From assembly GCA_035449085.1 (NCBI GenBank), contig DAOTKE010000001.1, forward strand, positions 1 to 64,000: a stretch of DNA of 64,000 bases, given 5' to 3'. This document shows, one piece after another, positions 43,659 to 52,800 of this stretch. The position numbers were made by a program, and so were the translations under genes. The notes below the pieces were generated by a model, which was not told the DNA's origin, did no database searches, and worked only from the letters and a program-made list of their open reading frames with translations. This stretch comes from DUPH01 sp035449085 (lineage in GTDB: Bacteria; Verrucomicrobiota; Kiritimatiellia; RFP12; UBA1067). The first letter of the stretch is position 1, and the number at the start of each line of letters is the position of its first letter.

Positions 43659-44842
43659 GAGCGGGCAGGCGCGATTTCTTCGTCTGTCAAATAACAGGCC
43701 GGATCCACGCCCCAGATGTCGCCGGTGGCGGCCTCGGCGCGCGCGCGGAAGTTGCCGCCGCAGACATCGAGAAAACGGCAGGCCACGCAGCGTCCTGTGA
43801 CGTGCTGCTTTTTGGCGCGCAACTGAGCGAGCAGGCTGTCCGGCGCGGGCTCACCCCAGATTTTGCTGAAGGGGGTTTGGCGCACGTTCCCGAGCGGCTT
43901 GTTGCGCCAGAACTGATCCGGGTAAACGGTGCCGTCCCAGCTGATGCATCCGATGCCGTGGCCGGTGCTGTTGCCGCCGTTCATGCGCAGCAGTGTCATC
44001 ACTTCGTCGGCGCGCGGATTCTGTTCGCGCAGCATGCGCAGATAGAGGTAGGGGCCGTCGCAATGGTTGTCCACGGTGAGCACCTCCACCGGGAAACCGC
44101 GCCTGTGCAGCCGTGCGGTGCGGTCGATGATCAGATCCAGTGTGGCGCGGCGCTGCTCCGGCGCGAGGTCGTGCGACGCGATGTCGGCGCCGCGGCCGCA
44201 GTAGACCAGATGGTAGAGGCAGATGCGCGGAATGCGTTCGGCCTCCATCAAATCAAAGATCGCCGGAATGTCGGCGACGTTGTCGCGGGTCATGGTGACG
44301 CGCAGACCGACCTTGATACCGGCCTCACGGCAGGCGCGGATGCCGGCCACGGAACGCTGGAACGCGCCGGGGCAAACGCGGAAACGGTCGTGCGTGGCCT
44401 CGCTGCCGTCGATGCTGATACCGACATACGAGACGCCGATCGCCTGAATCTGCGCGGCGAGCGCGGCGTCGATCAGGGTGCCGTTCGTCGAAAAGACCAC
44501 ACGCAGGCCCTTGCCGACGGCGTGGCGCGCGAGATCCAGAATGTCAGGCCGGATGAAGGGCTCGCCGCCCGAAAAGAGCAGGACGGGGCAGCCGAAGGCG
44601 GCCAGATCATCGATCAGGGCAAACGCCTCTTCAGTGGTCAGTTCGTCGGAGCTGCCTTGGGCTGCGGCATAGCAGTGGGTGCAGGCCAGGTTGCATGCAG
44701 AGGTGACGTTCCAGACGGCCACCGGCTTCTTGTCGGCGGAAAACTGCAGCAGATGGCTGGGCAGCTTAGAGGAATGACGGCCGTAACGCAGGGGGTCGGA
44801 CACTTCGACCTGGCCCATGTAGAGCTTGGAAATCCCGATCAT
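43655..44842 (-). CDS. ahbC: AhbC-like radical SAM protein (12,18-didecarboxysiroheme deacetylase)
   Basis: A 395-residue protein from the ATG at 44842; the open frame is longer, but the conserved AhbC start MIGISKLYMGQVEVSDPLRY and GRHSSKLPSHLLQFS begins here. The SAM cluster is C50/C54/C57 (TSACNLACTHCYA), followed by LLFSGGEPFIRPDILDLA and VGISIDGSEATHDRF. The C-terminal part has CISWDGTVYPDQFWRNKPLGN and Cys-rich GRCVACRFLDVCGGNFRARAE for a second cluster. AhbC removes acetate side chains from didecarboxysiroheme to give iron-coproporphyrin III. It overlaps its neighbours on both sides by ATGA. Confidence 0.9.
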   Translation of the reverse strand: MIGISKLYMGQVEVSDPLRYGRHSSKLPSHLLQFSADKKPVAVWNVTSACNLACTHCYAAAQGSSDELTTEEAFALIDDLAAFGCPVLLFSGGEPFIRPDILDLARHAVGKGLRVVFSTNGTLIDAALAAQIQAIGVSYVGISIDGSEATHDRFRVCPGAFQRSVAGIRACREAGIKVGLRVTMTRDNVADIPAIFDLMEAERIPRICLYHLVYCGRGADIASHDLAPEQRRATLDLIIDRTARLHRRGFPVEVLTVDNHCDGPYLYLRMLREQNPRADEVMTLLRMNGGNSTGHGIGCISWDGTVYPDQFWRNKPLGNVRQTPFSKIWGEPAPDSLLAQLRAKKQHVTGRCVACRFLDVCGGNFRARAEAATGDIWGVDPACYLTDEEIAPARS

Positions 44843-47292
44843 GGATTCACCTTGTTTTCGTGGGTGGTTGGGAGGGGCGGCACAGCGGCGGTTGCAGCGG
44901 GCATGTCGCTGGTCAAGGGCTCGCGCACCGAAAAGGTGACTGGCGCGGAACCCACGACGAGACCGTTGGTGGTGGCGGCGGCGGCCCAGAGCGTGTAACG
45001 GCCGGTGCCGAGGCGCGACTGCGGCGGGCCTTTCTCGACGGTGGCCGAGCAGACGGGGGTCGCGGAGCAACCGAGACGCTTGTGGTCGAGAAACAGCGCG
45101 AGGAGACTGATGCCGACAGACGCATCGGCCTCGGCGCGCGCGGTCACAAAGGCGGGGCCGTCGATCACGCTGTCCGGAGCCGGCAACGTCACACGCACTT
45201 GCGGGATTGGGGCGCCGTCGGTCGAAACGCGGAATGTGACAGATATGTTTTTTTCGTGAAAGCGGCGATCGGCCGAGGTGGTCGTCACGACGACCGGCAA
45301 GATGCCTTTGGCGTAGTCGGCGGCGGTCGGCGCGAGTTGGACAGGGCTGCCGCTGTCGTTGTCGGGTGAGAAATAGATCTCTTGTGTGAATCGGCCGTTC
45401 TGCGCGATGCGGGCGCACACGATTTCACTGGGGCGCGTGGTCGGACGCAGCAGCACGGTATAACCGGTACTGGGCGAAACCGCTGTGCGGTCAAAAACCA
45501 ATGATCCCGGCGAATGATCGTCGAGATTGAGCAGGAAGGGACGCAGATCGTTTGCGCCATCGATCCCTTTGTCTTCGGACTGGACGCTGGCCATCATATG
45601 GAAAAAAAGCGAGGGCGTGTTCGTGGCAGGCAAGACACGGATGGTTTGTTCGATGTCGAAGTTGTCCGGTGTGAAGACCAGCGACTCGCGCGAGAGTTGG
45701 GCGACACCCGGGATGTCGGTGGCGCAGAAGACACGGGCCTCGCGTGTGGGGCGATCCCGTAACCGGATGCCGACGAACCCGGGCCTGTCGGTGTCGATGC
45801 GGTAGGTGCCGCTGCTCATGAGGATGGCGTTGACCGGTTCACGCAGTGTGGCGAGTTGGCGCATGGTGTCGAAGCCGATGCGGGCGCAGCGGTCATGCAG
45901 GCCGAGCGGGTGGTCGGCGTTGGCGTGCCGCGGCTTCGCCTTTTCGGGAGGCGGCACATAACGGTCCGTCACCGTGGTGTAGAGCATGTTGGCGAGCATG
46001 TAGGTCAACCAGTCGTTGACGCGTCCGGGGTGGGGCGGCCGGACAAGAGAGGCGTCGGTCTGGTAGGCGCGGGCCCAGGCGAGCGGATAGGGGATAAAGG
46101 CCATGCCGCGTGCTTTGGCGAATTCATAACCTTCGATCAGGATGGTTTCAAGGCGGCGCAGGGTGGCGAGTCCGTCCGGGTCGTCTGCCGGTGTGCGGCA
46201 GAAGACGGCCGTGCAGGGGGGCGGCTGATTGGTAGGGGGCTGGCTCAGCGATGTGTAGAGCTGGGGATCGGCGTAAAGGCTCATCTGTTGCATGTCGCCG
46301 TACACGAGGTCAAAGGCCGAAGCATAACGGTCAAAACCGTCGGAATACCAGTCGGCGGGCGTTTTCCAGAACCACTCCTGGAAAGCGGAGTCCAGGATGA
46401 ACAGAAGGTTTTGGCGCAGGGGATCATCGGAGACGGTGTTGGGCACATAGATTTTGAGCCGGTGTTTGATGCGCGGCTCGATGCGCACGACACCCGAAAA
46501 GGGGCCGCTGTAGTGACGGGTCGTGCGCGCGATCGAGACCGCATCGCGCGCGGAGAGTGCGAGCGCTTCGGTGGTGCGCCGGGTGGTCCAGTAGGTTTCG
46601 AGTGCTCCCTTGGGGATGCGCCCGCCCACGAGTTGGATATAGACGGTGGCGGCGGTCAGGTAGGCGCAGGCGCGGGCGCGTACCGGCGAGGTGCCGGGCA
46701 GACGGTTGCGGGCCAGGGTTTCTTGCCAAGCAAAGGCGGCAGGCACCACTTCCACGCCGCAACCGTCACCGACACGGTAGACCGTCTCTGCGATGGCGGG
46801 CAGGCGTTTATCGCGGAATGAGGTGCCGGGTTTGCTCATGACGGCCAGTGCCGTGCGCAGTCCGGCCGTGCGCGCCTGCGCATTGATCGCGCGGACGCCC
46901 TCGAAAAAGAACTCGGGATAGTCACTGACGCAAGCCTCGTGTTCCGCGAGCACGAGCAGGTCATACCCGCCGCTGAAAAGTTGCGCACGCTCGGCCTGGG
47001 TGTCCGGATGGTACCACCAGCCCATCAATGTGCGGGTGAGTGTGACCGGTACGAACGCGACCCGCACCGGCTTGCCGGGCTTGGCGGCTTTGAGCATGCT
47101 TTCGAGATCGGAACAGATATCGGCGGCGTCAATCCCGCCGGCCTGCTGCGGCGTGGAGAGCCATGCCACGCGGATGAAGCCGTCGGCGTTGCGGTCGAGG
47201 TCAGACACTGATGCCTGTGACGGGCGCGGAGCAACCGTAGCCGCCAGCGCGGCCAGCCATCCGATGATCGGTATCCACAGCCGCTGGGTCAT
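44839..47292 (-). CDS. Large secreted protein of unknown function between holA and ahbC
   Basis: An 817-residue protein from the ATG at 47292, which overlaps the holA stop. A signal peptide (TQRLWIPIIGWLAALAATVA, cleaved near SQAS) is followed by DLDRNADGFIRVAWLS. Residues about 40-230 have an alternating helix/strand pattern (YDLLVLAEHEACVSDYPEFF, GLRTALAVMSKPGTSF, ARACAYLTAATVYIQLVGG) faintly like SGNH hydrolases, but no GDS-type serine is visible. A middle part resembles calx-beta-like segments (FVGIRLRDRPTREARVFCAT, ESLVFTPDNFDIEQTIRVLP), and the C-terminus is Ig-like (VRVTLPAPDSVIDGPAFVTA). I cannot name a function. Its place inside a coupled operon with heme enzymes is unexpected. Confidence 0.7.
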   Translation of the reverse strand: MTQRLWIPIIGWLAALAATVAPRPSQASVSDLDRNADGFIRVAWLSTPQQAGGIDAADICSDLESMLKAAKPGKPVRVAFVPVTLTRTLMGWWYHPDTQAERAQLFSGGYDLLVLAEHEACVSDYPEFFFEGVRAINAQARTAGLRTALAVMSKPGTSFRDKRLPAIAETVYRVGDGCGVEVVPAAFAWQETLARNRLPGTSPVRARACAYLTAATVYIQLVGGRIPKGALETYWTTRRTTEALALSARDAVSIARTTRHYSGPFSGVVRIEPRIKHRLKIYVPNTVSDDPLRQNLLFILDSAFQEWFWKTPADWYSDGFDRYASAFDLVYGDMQQMSLYADPQLYTSLSQPPTNQPPPCTAVFCRTPADDPDGLATLRRLETILIEGYEFAKARGMAFIPYPLAWARAYQTDASLVRPPHPGRVNDWLTYMLANMLYTTVTDRYVPPPEKAKPRHANADHPLGLHDRCARIGFDTMRQLATLREPVNAILMSSGTYRIDTDRPGFVGIRLRDRPTREARVFCATDIPGVAQLSRESLVFTPDNFDIEQTIRVLPATNTPSLFFHMMASVQSEDKGIDGANDLRPFLLNLDDHSPGSLVFDRTAVSPSTGYTVLLRPTTRPSEIVCARIAQNGRFTQEIYFSPDNDSGSPVQLAPTAADYAKGILPVVVTTTSADRRFHEKNISVTFRVSTDGAPIPQVRVTLPAPDSVIDGPAFVTARAEADASVGISLLALFLDHKRLGCSATPVCSATVEKGPPQSRLGTGRYTLWAAAATTNGLVVGSAPVTFSVREPLTSDMPAATAAVPPLPTTHENKVNP

Positions 47293-48428
47293 CGTGCTCC
47301 TGCCGCAGCCGGACGCACGGGGCCGGCCTTCGAAAGGGGTTTGCCGATAATCCGCAGCAGGGTGGTTTCCAGAAGAAACATTTCGGGCAGCGCGCACGAC
47401 ACGAGCTTTTCGCGCAGATCCAAGATGCGGTAGCGCGCCACGCGGAGTTCCTGAAGCGTAAAGTTGAGGGCGTGGGGCAGCTTCTTCTTCAACGCCCACG
47501 TCCCGGTTGCGGTCGGGTTGACCGGCAACGCCTGCAGCAGCGCGGCCGCTTCGGGCGGCAGGTTCTTGCTCCAGCCGCAAGCGCCGCCCGTGCCGCCATA
47601 GACCCATTTGCGGTCATGGGCCTCGCGCAGAATCAGCAGATCGCGCACCGTTTTTTCAAGCATCGAGGCGAGCATGACGCCGATGCCGCGCTGGCCGCTC
47701 AAGCGCTTGAGGGTCGTGAGGACGCCCAAGGCGTTGCGTTCGCCAAAGGCGTCGAGTAGATCCCAGGCCTCCGCCTCGCGGCCGATGGAGGTGATCTCGC
47801 GCACGTCGTTCACGGTGACACGCTGATTGGCCCCCACGTAGAGCCGCAGCTTCTCGATCTCGCTCACCAAGAGCCGCGTGTCGCAGCCGACGCGCGTCAG
47901 AAATTCGGTGCGTGCGGCCGCATCAACGGTGAGTCCCGCCTGAGCGAACAGGTCGTCTGCACGTTTCCCGGCCAGTTCTTCAAGTTCCCATGCCTTGAGG
48001 CCGTTCCCGAAGTCCTGCACCACGCCGTGCTGCTGGCAGGTTTTGAAAAAAATGGAGCTACGCAACACTTTGGTCGTCGTGATGATCAAAGACTGTCCTT
48101 CGAGCAGGCCGCCTTTCAGCCAGGCGACGAGCTTCTGGACGGCCTCTTTGGCGGCGATCGATTCGGAGCTGCGTCCGTTGCCAGGAAGAAAGGTCACATC
48201 GCGGAACCAGGTGACTTTGGTGGATCCGAAAAAGCCGGGTGTCTGCACCGATTCCAGACAGGCGTCCACGGCCTTGCTGATCTCATCGGAAGTGTCGCGG
48301 TGGCCATCCACGGTCTCGACGCCAAACGCGCGATCTGACTCCGGTACGAGTTGGTTGATCCTCTCGCGCGCAGCCATATCGACGAGATAATCGTCGTCAC
48401 CGCAAATAAGACACAGTTTCCCTTCCAT
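47289..48428 (-). CDS. holA: DNA polymerase III subunit delta (HolA)
   Basis: A 379-residue protein starting KLCLICGDDDYLVDMAARER, the usual Y-L-V entry of delta subunits. AAA-like parts include WFRDVTFLPGN, LLEGQSLIITTTKVLRSSIF and LLVSEIEKLRLYVGANQRVT, followed by IGREAEAWDLLDAFGERNAL and LKRLSGQRGIGVMLASMLEK in the collar. Delta opens the sliding clamp in the clamp loader. No catalytic Walker motif is expected. It starts a string of four genes joined by ATGA overlaps and lies 48 bases after the SH3-like gene. Confidence 0.88.
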   Translation of the reverse strand: MEGKLCLICGDDDYLVDMAARERINQLVPESDRAFGVETVDGHRDTSDEISKAVDACLESVQTPGFFGSTKVTWFRDVTFLPGNGRSSESIAAKEAVQKLVAWLKGGLLEGQSLIITTTKVLRSSIFFKTCQQHGVVQDFGNGLKAWELEELAGKRADDLFAQAGLTVDAAARTEFLTRVGCDTRLLVSEIEKLRLYVGANQRVTVNDVREITSIGREAEAWDLLDAFGERNALGVLTTLKRLSGQRGIGVMLASMLEKTVRDLLILREAHDRKWVYGGTGGACGWSKNLPPEAAALLQALPVNPTATGTWALKKKLPHALNFTLQELRVARYRILDLREKLVSCALPEMFLLETTLLRIIGKPLSKAGPVRPAAAGAR

Positions 48429-48476
48429 AGGCCCACCAGTATAGTGAATGCCGTCGCGGTTGGCGAGACGCCAATC

Positions 48477-49409
48477 TCATTTTCGCGGGGATATTCGCAC
48501 GGCCATTGGGATGACGAAAGGCAGGCGGGCGTCTTTGACAAACCAGCGCGTGCCTTCGATGGTGACCTCGGCACCGATGTGCGGCCCGTAGGCGAGTTCC
48601 GGAGCCAACAGGTTGCAGAGGGGGACGGCATCGCCGTCCGGCTCACGGGCCACGAGACAGAAGGGGGCGGAGATCGGGTCGATCCCGCCCCAGTCCAAGG
48701 TGCCGCGCAAGGTGACACGTTCGCCTTGGACGGCGGTCTCATCCAGCACGAACCCGGCCAGTTCCGGAGGACGATGCACGACTCGGGGCGGTGTTGCAGG
48801 AGGCATGGGATCGGGGAAGCCCGGATCGGACGGTGCGGCGGGATCAGACGGTTGCGCAGGCGGCTCGGACAATGCATTGAGCAGTGCGCGGTAAAGGTCG
48901 GTCGATGCCTGCGGCGCATCGGGCTCGCGGGGCCATTCAGCCAGCGGCTCGACCTGGTCGCGCAAGACCCAAAATGTCATGTTGGTGGGCGGGGCGATCT
49001 TGAGCCAGTCACCATACATGCCGCGTACCTGAACGGCCGTGCCGCGGTCAAGACTGGCAAGCGGGCGGAAGGCCGGGCCCGCGCCGGAGCGCACCAGACT
49101 CTTGTCGGCCAGCACCTTGCCGTCGCGGACGAGATCGCGGTAGATCCACACCGCGACCGAGGAAGGCGCCTCGACCGGTGTCCAGGGGGCGTCAGTCAAC
49201 TCGCCGACAACGGCGAGCACCGACCCGGCGGGCAGCCAGGCAACCGCCTCGAGCGGTGAGTTGGTCGAGGCATAGAGCGCGAGACGCCCTTGGATGCCGC
49301 GCACGCTGCTGCCGCCAACCGCTTCGGCAAAGACCATCGTTCCGGCGGCCAACGCCGGCAAAAGCAACGGCAGGAACGCATGCCGTGAACGGGACGTGCG
49401 GAGTACCAC
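48477..49409 (-). CDS. Secreted SH3-like domain protein of unknown function
   Basis: A 310-residue exported protein with signal peptide (FLPLLLPALAAGTMVFAEAV). Residues about 40-160 contain two SH3b-like units (GRLALYASTNSPLEAVAWLP with VWIYRDLVRDGKVLADKSLV; RPLASLDRGTAVQVRGMYGD with DWLKIAPPTNMTFWVLRDQV). A Pro-rich linker (PPAQPSDPAAPSDPGFPDP) follows, then a small beta domain (VTLRGTLDWGGIDPISAPFC). SH3b domains often bind wall peptides. It may head the operon with holA. No enzyme motif is seen. Confidence 0.75.
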   Translation of the reverse strand: MVLRTSRSRHAFLPLLLPALAAGTMVFAEAVGGSSVRGIQGRLALYASTNSPLEAVAWLPAGSVLAVVGELTDAPWTPVEAPSSVAVWIYRDLVRDGKVLADKSLVRSGAGPAFRPLASLDRGTAVQVRGMYGDWLKIAPPTNMTFWVLRDQVEPLAEWPREPDAPQASTDLYRALLNALSEPPAQPSDPAAPSDPGFPDPMPPATPPRVVHRPPELAGFVLDETAVQGERVTLRGTLDWGGIDPISAPFCLVAREPDGDAVPLCNLLAPELAYGPHIGAEVTIEGTRWFVKDARLPFVIPMAVRISPRK

Positions 49410-49450
49410 GGTTCTCTCCCAAAGACCACGTTGCGATCAGCCTTTAAATC

Positions 49451-49506
49451 AAAACAGAAAAACCGCCCGCGTACGAATCCCCCGCGGGATGCCGGTACAC
49501 AAGCGG
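49451..49506 (-). terminator. Rho-independent terminator of the small basic protein gene
   Basis: CCGCCCGCGTAC (49463-49474) and GTACACAAGCGG (49495-49506) pair over 12 positions, counting G-U pairs, and enclose an inner ATCCC/GGGAT stem. On the minus strand the stem is followed by TTTTTCTGTTTT. Confidence 0.75.
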
Positions 49507-49541
49507 TTGCAGACAAAAAAACGTGAAATCCGTTGGCGCGC

Positions 49542-49697
49542 TTACGCTTCCGGTTTGGTCTTGCGCAGACCCAACCCGCGATCGCCGTCTTTCCACTGGC
49601 CGCGCTTTTTCAGCAGGTTGACCCGCTCGAAGCGTTTCAACACATTGCGCTTTGCCGTAATCTTGCCCGAACCCTTCAAGCTGCTATGCTGACTCAT
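49542..49697 (-). CDS. Small basic protein of the Chlamydiae/Verrucomicrobia family
   Basis: A 51-residue protein too short for usual gene calling: it starts MSQHSSLKGSGKITAKRN and continues VLKRFERVNLLKKRGQWKDG to end in LGLRKTKPEA. The sequence matches the small basic protein family (TIGR04137) found in Chlamydiae, Verrucomicrobia and relatives, probably ribosome-associated. AAGG precedes the ATG, a promoter lies at 49752-49779 and a strong terminator follows, so it is a single-gene unit. It is the best lineage marker in the window. Confidence 0.88.
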   Translation of the reverse strand: MSQHSSLKGSGKITAKRNVLKRFERVNLLKKRGQWKDGDRGLGLRKTKPEA

Positions 49698-49751
49698 GTG
49701 ACCTTCTTCTCCTCTTCGCGACCGCTCTGGTCTGCCGGATGTGAGGGAATC

Positions 49752-49779
49752 ACAATAGCAAAACCGGGCGGCTTTTCAA
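49752..49779 (-). promoter_or_regulatory. Promoter of the small basic protein gene
   Basis: On the minus strand TTGAAA (49779-49774) and TATTGT (49757-49752) are 16 bases apart, about 55 bases before the ATG. Confidence 0.5.
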
Positions 49780-49877
49780 CCGCAAATTTTTTGGTCAAGC
49801 GGGCCTCAAACTGACAAGCTCAAACTTGTCCTTGCCGCAAAGGCGGCACAAAGGTAAATTGATCGCTCACCGAATGA

Positions 49878-52800
49878 ATGATTTTGGGAAGACTCCTTAT
49901 GATCAATAAGCTGTTTTTGGGCGACTCCCGTGAGGGTGCTTTTTTCCGTCGGGTGGATTGGACGGCCTTCTGGACCGCAACGCTGATTTCGTTTTTGGTT
50001 TACTTCTTTACGTTGGGGCCGTCGGTGACGCTGGAGGACTCCGGCGAGCTGGCGGTTGCGGGCGATCATCTGGGTGTGCCGCATCCGCCCGGCTATCCGA
50101 TCTGGACGATGTGTGCCTTTGTGTTTGCGCGCCTCTTCAGTTGGGTGACCTATCAGGGGCAGCCGACGCCAGCGTGGAGCATCTCGCTGATGTCGGCGTT
50201 CTTTGCCGCGCTGGCGGCCGGCTTCACGGCGATGTTGATCACGCGTTCGGCAACCGACATGCTGCGTGACGCGCATGACGGTGAGGAGGATTTCGATCCG
50301 GCTCAGAGCAATGTGCTGTGCTGGGTGGGCGGCGTCGGCGGCAGTCTGGTCTTTGCCTTCAGCCCGGTCATGTGGTCGCAGGCCACGATCGTGGAGGTGT
50401 ACACGCTGAACGCCTTCTTCCTGATGTGGATCTTCCTGTTGACCTATCGCTGGATGCGGCGTCCATCTGACAAAATTTTGTGGTTGACCGCCTTTGTTTT
50501 CGGGCTTGGCCTCACCAACTATCAGGTGCTGTTGCTGGCGGCGCTGCCGCTGGTGGTCATGATCTTCCTGCGTGACCTCGCCCTGTTCCGCGATTTCCTC
50601 ATGGTCGGCATTCCGATCTTGCTGAGTGCGCATGTGTTGCAGATAGGCGCGATGATGCCCGCTCAGCCCGGCATGGCGGGGCCCGCCTACGCGAAGGTGA
50701 CGCCAGGCGCGTTGAATGCGGTAATGGTGCCCTCTCTGTCGCTGCTGGTGGCGGGCGCGGTGTGTGTGTTCTTGGGATTGATCGCGGCGCTGTTCCTGAA
50801 GGGCTGCGCGACCGGCGGAGCAACGAAAGGGCGTTTCGCGTTTCTCAAGAGTGTGGCGCCGCAAGGCGGCGCGATCGGCGCGGGTCTGACGGCCTTCGGC
50901 GCGTTACTGGTCTTCTTCTCGATGGGGGCGGCGAAGACCGGCGTGAAGGCGGCGACCGACCTGCCGCTGTTTGAGTCCTCGGTCTACACCAGTGTGGCGG
51001 GGCTGATCCTGTTGGTGCTCGCGCTCTGCATCGGTGGCGCGTATGCGTACCGTGACCGGCTCAACGATAAGGCGGTGCTGGCCTGGTTGATCCCGGCGTG
51101 CGCGATGCTGCTGATCCTCTTTTTCAGGCTTTCCGCCATCAAAGGCACTGTGTTGCCACCAGGCTACATGGGACAGCCATTTGATTGGGCGCTGCCGTCG
51201 GTTGCGCTGATGGGTGGGCTGGCGGTGCTCTTTCTGCTGGGGGCGACCGTGCCGCGGGGCCTCTTCTACGCGATTCCCGTGGCGGCGGTGCAGATCTCCG
51301 TGTTTGTGCTGTTGCGCAAGGGCGGCATGAACGGTCTGACGCACCCGACCTCCTGGTGGTTCTGGTGGGGCGCACTCTGGAATTTCGTCATCATCGGGCT
51401 GGCGTGGCTGACCCTGCCGCACGGGCGCAGCGTCGCGCTGACCACGCTCTGCGCCGAGTTGGGCGTGTCGTTCTACATTTACATGCCGATTGTCTCGGAC
51501 CTGCGCAATCCGCCCATGAACTGGGGCTACCCGCGCACGTGGGAAGGGTTCAAGCACGCCATCACGCGCGGCCAGTATGAGAAGCTGGCGCCCTCCGATG
51601 TTTTCACCAAGAAGTTCCTCTTCCAGCTCGGCACCTACTTTACCGACCTGCGCGTGCAGTTCACCCTGATCGCGGCCACGCTGGGCTTCATCCCCTTCAC
51701 GCTCTGGAGCTTCAAAATCGGCGGACGACGTATCCGCGCCTTGTATGTGGCGAGTGCGTTCTATCTGCTGACCTGTGTGGTGGTGCTGCTTTCCGAAGTT
51801 ATGGGCGGCGAGCCGGTGTTGCGTCTCGACAAACTCTTTATCGCGGCCATCCTGCTACTGTTACTGGTCGGCACCACTACGATCATGTTCCGCCAGATCG
51901 AAGAGTTCGCGCGCCGTACTTGGCGGGCGCACAATCTTTCGGAGGGGCTGACAGCCGGCATCACGCTGGCGGGCATAGCGGCGGGCGTCGGACTTTTCGT
52001 GGCCAAAGGCATCCTCAGCATGATGAGCGGGCCGGGCATTGTGCCGGGTATCGGCGCCAAGGTCGGTGCGCTGGCTTTGGCGCTGGTTATCCTGGCGGCG
52101 GTCGGCACCGGCTGGTTCTTTTTCCGCCGGTGGGCCGAACGGCAGGTCGACTTCCGCTCGGACATGGATATGGTCACACAGCAGTGGCTCATCTCCACGA
52201 CAGCCGGTTTCTTGGTCATGAGCGTGTTGCTCGTGGTGCTCGCCAACATCAAGGGCGACCTGCAGGACATGTTCATCCAGAAAGTGAAGTTCATCAGCTC
52301 GCACGGCCTCTTTGCGATCTGGATCGGTTACGGCCTCGTTTTCGGTCTGTCGGTCGGCAACCGCCTGCTGAAGACTTTGGTCAAGCGCGGTACGTTGCCT
52401 GCGGCTTTGCTGAAGCCGTTGCGCACCGGCATGCTGTGCGCGGGACTGTTGGTCGCGGCCATCCCGATCTACGAGAACTACACCAACGAGTATCTGGTCT
52501 TTTCGATGAGCGGCGCGGAACAGAACGGCCACGATTTCGGCTGGCAGTTCGGCAATTACCAGTTGCGCGGCGCGGACGCGATCACGGAGGAGCTGGATGC
52601 CGACGAGGAGCCGCTGCCCAACCCGCTCTACCCGCCAGAAATGGAGCCCAACGCCATCTTTTTCGGCGGCACGGATCCCGGGCGCTTTGTGCCCACCTAC
52701 ATGATCTACTCGGCGCGGGTGCGGCCCGACGTTTTCCTGATCACGCAGAACGCGCTGGCCGACAACACCTACATGAACACCATGCGCGACCTGTACGGCA

